Assembly: GCA_039805865.1 (NCBI GenBank)
Contig: JBDLTI010000014.1
Coordinates: 1-40,753 of the forward strand
Length of the DNA stretch: 40,753 nt
Reading direction: 5' to 3'
Source: Fluviibacter sp039805865
Lineage (GTDB): Bacteria; Pseudomonadota; Gammaproteobacteria; Burkholderiales; Rhodocyclaceae
The position numbers were made by a program, and so were the translations under genes. This document shows, piece after piece, positions 24,212 to 32,339 of the stretch. The notes below the pieces were generated by a model. That model was given only the letters and a program-made list of their open reading frames with translations. It searched no databases and was not told the DNA's origin. Position 1 is the stretch's first letter, and each line of letters begins with the position of its first letter.

Positions 24212-24228
24212 CTTAATTGACCCTAAAA
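24212..24228 (+). promoter_or_regulatory. Candidate PmrA/QseB-like response-regulator box
   Basis: The sequence CTTAAT-TGACC-CTAAAA is an imperfect direct repeat of the CTTAAT type with a 5-bp spacer. It resembles the half-site arrangement used by the PmrA/QseB subgroup of OmpR-family regulators. It lies between the divergent SHP operon, which encodes such a regulator, and the lipocalin gene. The second half-site matches only 4 of 6 positions. Confidence 0.35.
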
Positions 24229-24255
24229 ATTGCGTGGATTTAAATGGAGTCCCTT

Positions 24256-24813
24256 ATGAATAGGCGCTTACGTACGATCTTAGCCACAATTGCCTCACTC
24301 GCGCTATTACAAAGCCCGCTGTGCGCTGCAGAACCTGCGCTACCTACGGTTCAACAGGTTGATCTCGAACGCTATGCAGGCCGCTGGTATGAAATCGCGC
24401 GTCTTCCGATGTGGTTTGAGCGCAAGTGCACCGGGAATATTACCGCCACGTACAGTCCGCGCGCAGACAAGCATATGGATGTAGTGAATCGTTGCGCCAC
24501 CAACGACGGCTTTATATCGGCCAAAGGGATTGCCGAAGTGCCCAACCCTACCGAACCCGGCCAATTACGCGTTCGCTTTGCGCCCGACTGGATGGCATGG
24601 CTCCCCGTTGTCTGGGGAGACTACTGGATCATGGCACTCGATCCGGAATATCACTGGGTGATGGTTGGTGCGCCGAACCGTTCTTATCTATGGATTCTCT
24701 CTCGCACACCTGCCCTTGATCCACAGATTGTCGACACACTCAAACAGCAGGCATCGTCACTCGGCTTCAGCGTGAGCGAGATGATTAGTGTGACAAACGT
24801 TGCCCAGGATTAG
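24256..24813 (+). CDS. blc: Bacterial lipocalin (Blc family)
   Basis: The 185-residue protein has a signal sequence and the lipocalin signature GRWYEIARLP. Further Blc-type strands follow: GNITATYSP, GQLRVRFAPDW, YWIMALDPEYHWVMVG and SYLWILSRTP. Blc binds fatty acids or lysophospholipids at the cell envelope. Unlike E. coli Blc, no clear lipobox is present (the signal end reads QSPLCAAEP), so it may be periplasmic rather than lipid-anchored. The ATG at 24256 has GGAG 6 bases upstream; an ATG four codons earlier (24244) overlaps that ribosome site. Its stop abuts the photolyase stop with no gap. Confidence 0.92.
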   Translation: MNRRLRTILATIASLALLQSPLCAAEPALPTVQQVDLERYAGRWYEIARLPMWFERKCTGNITATYSPRADKHMDVVNRCATNDGFISAKGIAEVPNPTEPGQLRVRFAPDWMAWLPVVWGDYWIMALDPEYHWVMVGAPNRSYLWILSRTPALDPQIVDTLKQQASSLGFSVSEMISVTNVAQD

Positions 24814-26379
24814 CTACAGCGTCTCTAATGTTTGCAAGCGAATCGTTGCCCATTCGGTGATCGCCGCTTGCTCTACCTGAGGTATGCGATCGAGATTCTT
24901 GTAGGCCATGGCCATGCGCGGATTCTGCCGTAACCACGATGCGTGTTGGATCAGAAAATTCCAGTAGAGCGTTGTATAAGGGCAGGCTTTGGGGCCGGTG
25001 CGCACTTCAGGTTTATAAATGCAGTGCTTGCAGGCGTTGCTCATACGCTTGATGTAGGCGCCGGAAGCGATGTAAGGCTTACTCGTCATACGCGGACCCA
25101 AGGCAAACAGTGCCATGCCCAGCGTATTGGGTTCTTCTACCCAATCAACTGCATCGACATAAACCGCAAGATACCAATCAGCCACCTGGCGGGGATTAAG
25201 GCCTGCCAGTAAGGCAAAGTTACCCGTCACCATTAATCGTTGTATGTGATGCGCATAACCATGGGTCAGGGTCTGGCTAATCGCTCCCTTCAAACAGGCT
25301 GCCTGGGTTTTACCCGACCAATACCAGCCCGGTAACTCGCGCCTCGCTTCCAGAAAATTAACGGCCGGCCACTGCGGGCCATAACGCCAATAGATGCCCC
25401 GCACGAATTCGCGCCAGCCCAGAATCTGCCGGATAAATCCTTCTACAGATGCCAACGGCGCCGCACCAGATGCCAAAGCCGCCTCAGCCCGTGCAATAAC
25501 GACACGCGGATCGAGCAACTTGAGATTAAGCGCGGCAGAAATCAACGAATGCCAGAGGAAGGGCTCGCCGTGCCACATAGCGTCTTGCCAGTGGCCGAAT
25601 TCCGGCAGGCGATGCTCAATAAAATCATCCAGCGCCGCCAATGCTTCTTGCGGCGTCACCGGCCAGCCAAAAGACGCCAGACCGCCCGGATGATCGGAAA
25701 AGCAGCGATCGACATCGGTACAGGCATCACTGGTTAACGCATCAGGTGCAAAGCGTCTGGCTTGTGGCACTGGCGGTGGACCGCCTGCGCCAAACCCTTT
25801 CCGGTTCTCTGCATCGAAATTCCACTGGCCGCCAATAGGCTGCCCCTCCTGCATGAGCACACCCGTACGTTGCCGCATCCAGCGGTAGAAAAACTCCATC
25901 CGCAAACTGTCTCTGCCGGCTTTATCGCTACGTGCCGCCCACTGATTAAAGGCATCCAGACTGCATAAAAAATGGGGGTCTGGAGAGATGCTGAGTAAAA
26001 GATTCTGGTCTTTAGCGCAAGCCTGTAGCGATACCAGAACCCGCCGATCCCCCGGTTCCATGAGGCAAAGTTCTGCAACTTCCGGGTGCTGCACCACAAA
26101 GGCTTTTACAGCGTGCGCCAGAGAGCGGTGATCATGCGTACCGATACGCCAGTAGTTGATCGACCTGCCCAAAGACTCCTGGTGCGCGGCAAATTGACGC
26201 ATGGCCGAGAAAAAGAGTGCAGTGCGCGCTTTATGGCTCCAGACGTGCGTGGACTCTTCCGGCACCTCGGCCATCAACACAAAATCATTAGGTGTTGCTT
26301 GCGCCAGCAATGGGTGCGGGTCGGGATGCAACTGATCCCCAAGCACCAGAAACAACCTCGGCTTCTGGTGGTTTGTCAT
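24814..26379 (-). CDS. Fe-S cluster photolyase/cryptochrome (PhrB-like)
   Basis: The 521-residue protein belongs to the photolyase-related DPRP group (iron-sulfur bacterial cryptochromes and photolyases). The N-terminal antenna domain opens LFLVLGDQLHPD. The FAD-binding half includes FIRQILGWREFVRGIYW, GYAHHIQRLMVTGNFALL and DWVEEPNTLGMALFA. The cluster cysteines are seen as AACLKGAIS and later ACKHCIYKPEVRTGPKACPY. Known members repair (6-4) photoproducts with light and FADH-. It lies 3 bases after a flavin reductase on the same strand. A light-signalling cryptochrome role cannot be excluded. Confidence 0.93.
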   Translation of the reverse strand: MTNHQKPRLFLVLGDQLHPDPHPLLAQATPNDFVLMAEVPEESTHVWSHKARTALFFSAMRQFAAHQESLGRSINYWRIGTHDHRSLAHAVKAFVVQHPEVAELCLMEPGDRRVLVSLQACAKDQNLLLSISPDPHFLCSLDAFNQWAARSDKAGRDSLRMEFFYRWMRQRTGVLMQEGQPIGGQWNFDAENRKGFGAGGPPPVPQARRFAPDALTSDACTDVDRCFSDHPGGLASFGWPVTPQEALAALDDFIEHRLPEFGHWQDAMWHGEPFLWHSLISAALNLKLLDPRVVIARAEAALASGAAPLASVEGFIRQILGWREFVRGIYWRYGPQWPAVNFLEARRELPGWYWSGKTQAACLKGAISQTLTHGYAHHIQRLMVTGNFALLAGLNPRQVADWYLAVYVDAVDWVEEPNTLGMALFALGPRMTSKPYIASGAYIKRMSNACKHCIYKPEVRTGPKACPYTTLYWNFLIQHASWLRQNPRMAMAYKNLDRIPQVEQAAITEWATIRLQTLETL

Positions 26380-26382
26380 GAT

Positions 26383-26931
26383 CTACCGATTGAGCGCCGC
26401 GTAATCGCCGTCATGAAACACCAGTGGCACAGGCGACGGATCGGCGGCAAAGCGACTGACTTTACCCAGATACAGGCGGTGATCACCGCCATCAAGCTGC
26501 TGGAAATTTTCCACTTCAAACCAGGCACAACAACCGGCGAGCAAAGGCACACCGCTCAGACCTGGCGCCCAGGCAACAGCATCAAAGGCATTATCCAGTG
26601 AAGACGCGAACAGATTGGAAACCTCAGCCTGATCTTGCGACAGAATATTGATCGCATAACGCTTGGTCGTATCAAAGGTTGTCAAGTGTCGCGAACTCAA
26701 CTGCAAACTCCACACCACCAGAGGCGGCTCCAGTGAGACGGTATTAAACGAGCTCACCGTCAGGCCAATGGCCAGGCCGTCTGCATCCAGGGCTGTGATC
26801 ACAGCAACCCCGGTCGGAAATCGTCCGAGCGCCACACGCAAGTCGCGTTGTGCATCGCCTGTCGAGTCTACTTGCTCGAAAGGAAAAGGTTCGGGGTTAT
26901 CAGTCTCTGGAGACCGCGTCGTTCGGGTCAT
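26383..26931 (-). CDS. Flavin reductase-like FMN-binding protein
   Basis: The 182-residue protein carries the flavin reductase-like split-barrel domain: LRVALGRFPTGVAVITA, LTVSSFNTVSLEPPLVVWSL and a later HRLYLGKVSRF. Members use NAD(P)H to reduce FMN or FAD for partner enzymes. It is divergent from mutY across 75 bases and immediately precedes the photolyase (3-base gap), so it is a plausible reductant source for the photolyase flavin. The N-terminal 30 residues are polar and probably flexible. Confidence 0.9.
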   Translation of the reverse strand: MTRTTRSPETDNPEPFPFEQVDSTGDAQRDLRVALGRFPTGVAVITALDADGLAIGLTVSSFNTVSLEPPLVVWSLQLSSRHLTTFDTTKRYAINILSQDQAEVSNLFASSLDNAFDAVAWAPGLSGVPLLAGCCAWFEVENFQQLDGGDHRLYLGKVSRFAADPSPVPLVFHDGDYAALNR

Positions 26932-27006
26932 GCCGGTTTCATGTGCAATGCGTTAGGATGGGCGCTGATTATACCGCTCACCCCGACGTTGCCGACCAAA
27001 TACGCC

Positions 27007-28089
27007 ATGCCTAAGACCGCCACCGCTCAAACCGATCTGGGCTCGATCAGCCGCAATACGCCCGCCCTGTCCAAATTCACAGCGGCGTTGGTGCGTTGGC
27101 AAAAAAAGCATGGCCGACACGATCTACCCTGGCAACAGACAACCGACCCGTACCGGATCTGGCTATCGGAAATCATGCTGCAGCAAACGCAGGTGCAAAC
27201 GGTGATTCCTTACTACGCACGTTTTCTGGAACGTTTTCCAACCGTTAAAGCACTGGCCAAGGCCGACATCAACGATGTGCTTACGCTCTGGGCCGGCCTA
27301 GGCTACTACGCCCGCGCCCGCAACCTGCATGCCTGCGCTCAAACAATTACTACCGATTACCAGGGACAGTTTCCCAACGACCCAGAGGCGCTTGCCACAC
27401 TACCCGGTATCGGCCGCTCAACCGCTGCAGCGATTTGCGCCTTTGCTTTCGGGCACAGAGCAGCCATTCTGGATGGGAATGTCAAACGTGTTTTCTGCCG
27501 GGTGTTCGGTATTGAAGGCGTGCCTACGACCTCGGCCGTCGACAAACAGCTCTGGTTACTGGCCGAGTCGTTGCTACCCAAAACAGGGATTGAAGCCTAT
27601 ACACAAGGCCTGATGGATCTGGGCGCAACATGCTGTAGCCGTACCAAGGCGCGCTGCGATGTCTGCCCGATGTCTGGTTTCTGCGATGCGCAGCAGACTA
27701 ATCGCGTCAGTGAACTGCCGCATCGCAAAGCAAAAGTGAGTCTGCCAGTACGCACCAGCAAAGTCTGGTTAATTCGCGATGACGATCACGTCTGGTTAGA
27801 GCGCCGCCAAGCTTGTGGTATCTGGGGTGGACTACTCAGCCTGCCGGATGCCGACACGGTGCAATTGCCCGCGAATGCCGTGGCTCTGGCCAGCAAAAGC
27901 GTTCGTCACAGATTCACACACTTCGAGCTGCAGGCCGAAGTGGCGCGTTACGTGATTAAAAGCACATCGCAACCCGTTGCCTTGAATCGACATCGCGAAC
28001 TGGATGCCTATCCGCTTGCTGATGCCGAAGCGCTGGCATTACCTACGCCCTGGCGCAAACTTCTGGTTGCCGAAGCGGCAGAGAGTTAA
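27007..28089 (+). CDS. mutY: Adenine DNA glycosylase MutY
   Basis: MutY removes adenine mispaired with 8-oxoguanine. From the ATG at 27007 it is 360 residues; an open frame reaching back to 26848 is not conserved. The catalytic Glu is in IWLSEIMLQQTQVQT, the helix-hairpin-helix is LPGIGRSTAAAICAF and the catalytic Asp is in LDGNVKRVF. The 4Fe-4S ligands follow the CX6CX2CX5C pattern in the stretch CCSRTKARCDVCPMSGFC. The C-terminal MutT-like domain (VWLERRQACGIWGGLLSLP) recognises 8-oxoguanine. It stands next to another Fe-S DNA-repair enzyme, the photolyase, but is divergent from it. Confidence 0.96.
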   Translation: MPKTATAQTDLGSISRNTPALSKFTAALVRWQKKHGRHDLPWQQTTDPYRIWLSEIMLQQTQVQTVIPYYARFLERFPTVKALAKADINDVLTLWAGLGYYARARNLHACAQTITTDYQGQFPNDPEALATLPGIGRSTAAAICAFAFGHRAAILDGNVKRVFCRVFGIEGVPTTSAVDKQLWLLAESLLPKTGIEAYTQGLMDLGATCCSRTKARCDVCPMSGFCDAQQTNRVSELPHRKAKVSLPVRTSKVWLIRDDDHVWLERRQACGIWGGLLSLPDADTVQLPANAVALASKSVRHRFTHFELQAEVARYVIKSTSQPVALNRHRELDAYPLADAEALALPTPWRKLLVAEAAES

Positions 28090-28092
28090 CGC

Positions 28093-28731
28093 TTAAACGT
28101 CACCGCCCCAGCGTTTACCTAACGCATGGGGCACGCGCAGCTGATCCAGTATGCGCGCCACAATGAAGTCCACCATGTCTGCCACGCTCTGCGGATGCTC
28201 ATAAAAGCCTGGCGAGGGCGGCACAATCACGGCGCCGGCACGAGCTAAGCGCAGCATGTTTTCCAGATGGATCACGGAGAAGGGCGTCTCTCTCGGCACC
28301 ATAATCAAGGGGCGCCGCTCCTTGAGCACAACATCAGCCGCCCGCTCAATCAGGTTATCTGCCAGACCTGCGGCGATACTCGCTAAAGTGCCCATGGAAC
28401 ATGGACACACCACCATGGCATCCGGCGGATTAGAGCCCGATGCCACCGGAGAAAACCACGCGTCACGTCCGTACACGAGCAGCTTGCCGGCGCGATCCGG
28501 GAACTGCGCTTGCAGTAATTGCAACGCTTCATCCGGAGAAGACGGCAGGCGCAAGCCCAACTCCTGCTGCGCAACAACCTGCGCAGCTTGAGAGTAAATC
28601 AGCTCAACGGTGACACCGGCTGAAAGCAACGCGTCCAGCAAACGTAAACCATAGGGCAGACCAGACGCGCCAGTCCACGCGAGGCAAACACGCTGCGGTG
28701 CTGATACAGGGCGGTTAATTAATTCGGTCAT
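28093..28731 (-). CDS. ubiX: Flavin prenyltransferase UbiX
   Basis: UbiX makes prenylated FMN from FMN and dimethylallyl phosphate, the cofactor of the UbiD decarboxylase in ubiquinone synthesis. The 212-residue protein has the N-terminal FMN site (WTGASGLPYGLRLLDALL), the VVCPCSMGTLASIAAGLADNLIERAADV segment, the ERRPLIMVPRETP catalytic stretch and PPSPGFYEHPQSV. Its start overlaps the Gx transporter stop by four bases. ubiD is not in the window. Confidence 0.94.
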   Translation of the reverse strand: MTELINRPVSAPQRVCLAWTGASGLPYGLRLLDALLSAGVTVELIYSQAAQVVAQQELGLRLPSSPDEALQLLQAQFPDRAGKLLVYGRDAWFSPVASGSNPPDAMVVCPCSMGTLASIAAGLADNLIERAADVVLKERRPLIMVPRETPFSVIHLENMLRLARAGAVIVPPSPGFYEHPQSVADMVDFIVARILDQLRVPHALGKRWGGDV

Positions 28732-29309
28732 GATTGGGTATTGTGCGGCAGATTTTCATTGCTGGCTACGCCATAACCATTGGGCTGCATGAGCCAGGCA
28801 ACAATCAGTCCGTTGAGCATGCCAAAAAACAACGCGGCACCAAAGAAGACGGGCGCCAGCACCCATACGCCGGGGCTCGGCACCAACCAGGCACGCACGA
28901 TCACAAGTTGCGTCAGCATATGTGCCAGTGCTGCCAAGATCGATAGGCTAACCGGCCCAAACCATTGAGATTGCTGCGTCACCAGCGGCCGAAAAGCAAA
29001 CAACACGGCCAATGAAGCCATTGCACCGCCCAGTGATAAGACAAAACCTGGTGCCAGAAACTGGCCGACTAGAAGACTTACGGCCAACACACGGAGCATG
29101 GTCACCCACGCGGCGGTCGTCCAGTCATAGCGCAGCAATACCAATAGCGTCACGATATTGGCCAAGCCGGGTTTAACACCCGGCAAGGGGCTGGGTACCG
29201 CGGACTCCACCAACGCAATTGCAATAGCAGCGGCCGTCAGCCGTGCAATACGATGGTCATCAGGCGTCAGGCTGAGTCGATGCAACATATCAGTAAGCCA
29301 TCGACTCAT
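28728..29309 (-). CDS. Gx transporter family protein (Hpre_diP_synt_I-like)
   Basis: The protein has about 193 residues and five or six hydrophobic segments. It carries the family stretch LVESAVPSPLPGVKPGLANIVTL near the N-terminus; this ECF S-component-like fold was once called heptaprenyl diphosphate synthase component I. It overlaps the end of the NusG-domain-II gene in another frame. GTG 29324, ATG 29309 and ATG 29288 are all possible starts and none has a clear ribosome site. The substrate is unknown; in many genomes the family accompanies NusG-II and FMN-binding proteins, as it does here next to ubiX. Confidence 0.85.
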   Translation of the reverse strand: MSRWLTDMLHRLSLTPDDHRIARLTAAAIAIALVESAVPSPLPGVKPGLANIVTLLVLLRYDWTTAAWVTMLRVLAVSLLVGQFLAPGFVLSLGGAMASLAVLFAFRPLVTQQSQWFGPVSLSILAALAHMLTQLVIVRAWLVPSPGVWVLAPVFFGAALFFGMLNGLIVAWLMQPNGYGVASNENLPHNTQS

Positions 29310-29682
29310 AGACTGGCTGACCACCCGTCAGAGTCAGGCTGATGTGATTAGGTGCACATAGCGCCATTTGTCCGGGTCTGGTCAGCCAACCCTGACGCAC
29401 ACAGTACTGACGCGGCCCCGGGTCACTGACCACTCGGGCACGTCCGGCTTCGATACGAATCGTGGTGGTGCCTAAAGGACCCACCACCGATACCGTGCGA
29501 TCCTCATTCAGAGGATATGCCGCCATCAACACACCATCCCGTCGCACTTGCGCCTGCGCTGCTGGCCCAGACTGCCACAGGGATATCGTCAACACCGCCC
29601 AGCCAGCAATGCCGACGAGCAATATCAGCACATCACCGGGGCGCAGTAGCGTTTTGATTTTTTGCTTCAGGAACCAGTTCAC
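29290..29682 (-). CDS. NusG domain II-containing membrane-anchored protein
   Basis: The protein is about 130 residues from GTG 29682: a basic N-terminus (KQKIKTLLRPGD), one transmembrane helix (VLILLVGIAGWAVLTISLW), then an extracytoplasmic NusG-II beta domain with VVGPLGTTTIRIEAGRARVVSDPGPRQYC and a second Cys in LCAPNHISLTL. The C-terminal Cys pair is typical of the family. The start is uncertain: any start retaining the basic segment overlaps the end of rapZ by about 50 bases, while a GTG at 29631 would avoid overlap but lose it. Family members are found beside Gx transporters, but no function is established. Confidence 0.8.
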   Translation of the reverse strand: MNWFLKQKIKTLLRPGDVLILLVGIAGWAVLTISLWQSGPAAQAQVRRDGVLMAAYPLNEDRTVSVVGPLGTTTIRIEAGRARVVSDPGPRQYCVRQGWLTRPGQMALCAPNHISLTLTGGQPVYESMAY

Positions 29683-30505
29683 GGTGCCGCACCAGAACGT
29701 CTGGACGATTGGCAAATTGCGTGGCCAACCACTCGGTCATCCACACCGAACGATGTTGCCCACCAGTACAGCCAATAGCCACCGTCAGATAAGAACGATT
29801 GTCATGGCCATATTTAGGCAACCAATCCGTCACAAAACGGGCAATATCATCGCGCAACTTCAATGCATCCGGTTGCGCTTCAAGAAACGCAGCGACCGGC
29901 GCATCTTTACCCGTCAACGGCCGTAACACCGGGTCATAATGCGGATTAGGCAGGCACCGGACATCAAACATGATGTCCGCATCCCGCGGCACACCATGCT
30001 TGAAACCAAAAGACTCAAAGACCAGCGTCAACCCATCCTGGCTGTCGACTTTCAAAAAGTCGCGAATCCAGGCACGCAATACCGCCGGTTTTAGATGGCT
30101 GCTATCAAGACGGTGCCCCATCTCGGCCACAGGTTCCAGCAAAGCGCGCTCATGACGCAAAGCCTCAGCTAACGTCATCGTTTCACTGGTCAACGGGTGG
30201 GCGCGACGCGTTTCAGAAAACCGCTGCAACAAAGTCTCGTCATCAGCATCGAGAAAAAGCACACTCACACGGGCATCACGCCGCAAATCTTCTAGGGCTT
30301 TAGGCAGCGCCTCAAGCGATGGTCCGCTACGCACATCCACTGCAACACCAATCCGCGTATAGCCATCACAACGCAAATGACCCACCAGCACCGGCAACAT
30401 ATCGGCGGGCAAGTTATCCACGCAGTAATACCCTGCATCCTCCAGCACAGCAAGAGCGATTGATTTACCCGAGCCGGAAAGGCCACTAATGACGACAAGT
30501 TCCAT
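29633..30505 (-). CDS. rapZ: RNase adapter protein RapZ
   Basis: RapZ is a nucleotide- and GlcN6P-binding adaptor; in E. coli it delivers the GlmZ small RNA to RNase E. From the ATG at 30505 (MELVVISGLSGSGKS) it has 290 residues with Walker A at 8-15 and VLFLDADDE as Walker B. The C-terminal half shows FEVRCLP-like FDVRCLPNPHYDP, YLTVAIGCTGGQHRSVW and a final basic stretch. A longer open frame to 30694 overlaps the divergent amidohydrolase gene and is not conserved; an ATG at 30535 is a lesser alternative. It is not beside ptsN or hprK within this window. Confidence 0.93.
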   Translation of the reverse strand: MELVVISGLSGSGKSIALAVLEDAGYYCVDNLPADMLPVLVGHLRCDGYTRIGVAVDVRSGPSLEALPKALEDLRRDARVSVLFLDADDETLLQRFSETRRAHPLTSETMTLAEALRHERALLEPVAEMGHRLDSSHLKPAVLRAWIRDFLKVDSQDGLTLVFESFGFKHGVPRDADIMFDVRCLPNPHYDPVLRPLTGKDAPVAAFLEAQPDALKLRDDIARFVTDWLPKYGHDNRSYLTVAIGCTGGQHRSVWMTEWLATQFANRPDVLVRHRELVPEAKNQNATAPR

Positions 30506-30581
30506 GGGGTTCAGTATAGCTGGGGAATGCGCCATAATGGTGACACAACCCTCAACATCGAGGCGCTGCCTCAGGTGCACC

Positions 30582-31748
30582 ATGAAACTGCTTGACCTGC
30601 CTTTTCTGGCCGAAATAACGGCCATTCGCCGAGATATACACGCCCATCCCGAGTTGGCTTTTGAAGAAAGCCGCACCGCCGATGTGGTGGCCAAGGCGCT
30701 AGAAAGCTATGGCGTTGAAGTGCATCGTGGCCTGGCGGGTACGGGCGTTGTGGGCGTAATTAAAGCAGGTTCAGGTAAACGCATGATTGGCTTGCGTGCC
30801 GATATGGATGCATTGCCCATGCCGGAGCTCAATGAATTCCCGCATCGCTCTCGCAACGCGGGAAAGATGCATGCCTGTGGTCACGATGGCCACACCGCCA
30901 TGCTGCTGGGAGCCGCACGCTATCTTGCCGAGCATCGCGATTTTGATGGCACGGTGGTGCTGATCTTCCAACCCGCAGAAGAGGGCGAAGGCGGCGCACG
31001 CGTAATGATCGAGCAGGGCCTCTTCCAGCAGTTCCCGGTGGATGCCGTTTTCGGACTTCACAACTGGCCGGGACTACCCGTAGGTCAGATGGCTGTGATG
31101 CCCGGGCCCGTTATGGCCGGTACGTGTGGCCTAGAGATTCTTATTCGTGGTCATGGGTGCCACGCGGCGATGCCTCACCAGGGGGTCGACACTATTCTCG
31201 TCGGCACCCAGATTGTGCAAGCCCTGCAAAGCGTAATCTCTCGCAACCTGCATCCTTGTGATGCGGGCGTTATTTCAGTGACCCAGTTTCATGCGGGCGA
31301 TGCCTGGAATGTCATTCCGGAAGATGCGGTTCTGCGTGGCACGATCCGCACCTTTAAACCAGAAGTGCAGCAACTGGTCGAGCACCGGATTCAGGAAATC
31401 TGTAACGGCATTGCCGCCACTTATGGCGCCCAGATCGAAGTCCGGTATGAGCATCGCTATCCACCTACCGTCAATAGCGCGCCTGAGGCACATTTCTGCC
31501 AGGAAGTCGCCTCTCGCCTACTCGGCACCGAGAACATCATCAAAAACGAGTTGCCTTCGATGGGGGCCGAGGACTTTGCCTATATGCTGCTCGAAAAGCC
31601 GGGGTGTTATGTCTGGCTAGGCAACGGGCCGGGTGAGGGTGGTTGTACGCTGCACAATCCGCACTACGACTTTAACGATGAAATTACTGCACTGGGCATC
31701 TCTTACTGGGTCTCGCTGACACAAGACTTTCTTGCTCACAATCCGTAA
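30582..31748 (+). CDS. M20-family amidohydrolase (hippurate hydrolase-like)
   Basis: The 388-residue metallopeptidase-fold protein has IRRDIHAHPELAFEE, GLRADMDALPM, the metal-binding ACGHDGHTAMLLGAARYL and FQPAEEGEGGARVMIEQGL, with the lid-domain segment GHGCHAAMPHQGVD and a C-terminal MGAEDFAYML. This is the HipO/AmhX/YxeP group that cleaves N-acyl amino acids or related amides; the substrate is not predictable. The start at 30582 is placed by family alignment with AGG upstream; the open frame reaches 30489 inside the rapZ start region. Confidence 0.92.
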   Translation: MKLLDLPFLAEITAIRRDIHAHPELAFEESRTADVVAKALESYGVEVHRGLAGTGVVGVIKAGSGKRMIGLRADMDALPMPELNEFPHRSRNAGKMHACGHDGHTAMLLGAARYLAEHRDFDGTVVLIFQPAEEGEGGARVMIEQGLFQQFPVDAVFGLHNWPGLPVGQMAVMPGPVMAGTCGLEILIRGHGCHAAMPHQGVDTILVGTQIVQALQSVISRNLHPCDAGVISVTQFHAGDAWNVIPEDAVLRGTIRTFKPEVQQLVEHRIQEICNGIAATYGAQIEVRYEHRYPPTVNSAPEAHFCQEVASRLLGTENIIKNELPSMGAEDFAYMLLEKPGCYVWLGNGPGEGGCTLHNPHYDFNDEITALGISYWVSLTQDFLAHNP

Positions 31749-31762
31749 GGCATCTAATTCGG

Positions 31763-32251
31763 TCAGAGGCCTGCGCGCAAATCTGCGGTCGAAACAGAAA
31801 CGCGCTGTTGCTTCTGCATGAATTCGAGTAGCACAAAGCTGCGCTGCTCCCCATCCGAAATTTCGAAAACACCTTCCAGGCCCAGCAAAGGGCCGCTGAC
31901 TACGCGCACATTGTCGCCAGATTCAAAGAGTGATTTCCTGATATCTTGCGTTCGCTCGCGAACTGCCTCCATCACCTCGTTCGAGACGACTGCGTAGGCC
32001 TGGCCAAAACGCACCAGACCCGCTACCCCCATCGTGGAACGAATCGGACCCCAGTTATCGTTGCCCTCTTCCAGATGCAGAAACAGATAGCGGGGAAACA
32101 GCGGCTCCATCCTCTTCAACAACTTGCCACGCTGTAAACGCTCGACTTCCATTAAGGGCAAATAAGTCTCATAGCCCTGGCGGACGAGGTTTTCCAACGC
32201 CCGCGCTTCATTGCGGGGTTTGCTTTGAACGAGGTACCAAGCGCGCGCCAT
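31763..32251 (-). CDS. rfaH: Transcription antiterminator RfaH (NusG paralogue)
   Basis: The 162-residue protein equals E. coli RfaH in length. The NusG N-terminal domain begins AWYLVQSKPRNEARALENLVRQGYETYLPL, with LFPRYLFLHL; a KOW-containing C-terminal domain follows (GDNVRVVSGPLLGLEGVFE). RfaH is recruited at ops elements to suppress termination in long surface-polysaccharide or conjugation operons. I found no clear ops sequence and no such operon in the window, so its targets must lie elsewhere. The distinction from a specialised NusG rests on length and sequence style. It is divergent from metH. Confidence 0.85.
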   Translation of the reverse strand: MARAWYLVQSKPRNEARALENLVRQGYETYLPLMEVERLQRGKLLKRMEPLFPRYLFLHLEEGNDNWGPIRSTMGVAGLVRFGQAYAVVSNEVMEAVRERTQDIRKSLFESGDNVRVVSGPLLGLEGVFEISDGEQRSFVLLEFMQKQQRVSVSTADLRAGL

Positions 32252-32304
32252 AACTGATGCATTTTAACCATACATTTTTTGCATTCGCCAACCCATTGAT
32301 TTAC

Positions 32305-32333
32305 TTGACGTAGCGCCCTCAGACCCGTATTGT
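32305..32333 (+). promoter_or_regulatory. Probable sigma70 promoter of the metH leader
   Basis: TTGACG and TATTGT are separated by exactly 17 bp. A start of transcription near 32340 would give an untranslated leader of about 130-140 nt before metH. Confidence 0.65.
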
Positions 32334-32339
32334 CACGGC

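Noticed and set aside
24217..24245. TTGACC-17 bp-TTAAAT as the lipocalin promoter
   Set aside because: Transcription would start after the lipocalin ribosome site and almost at its ATG, so it is unlikely to be the working promoter.
26848..27006. 53-residue N-terminal extension of MutY
   Set aside because: It lies across the flavin reductase start on the other strand and is not part of the MutY family.
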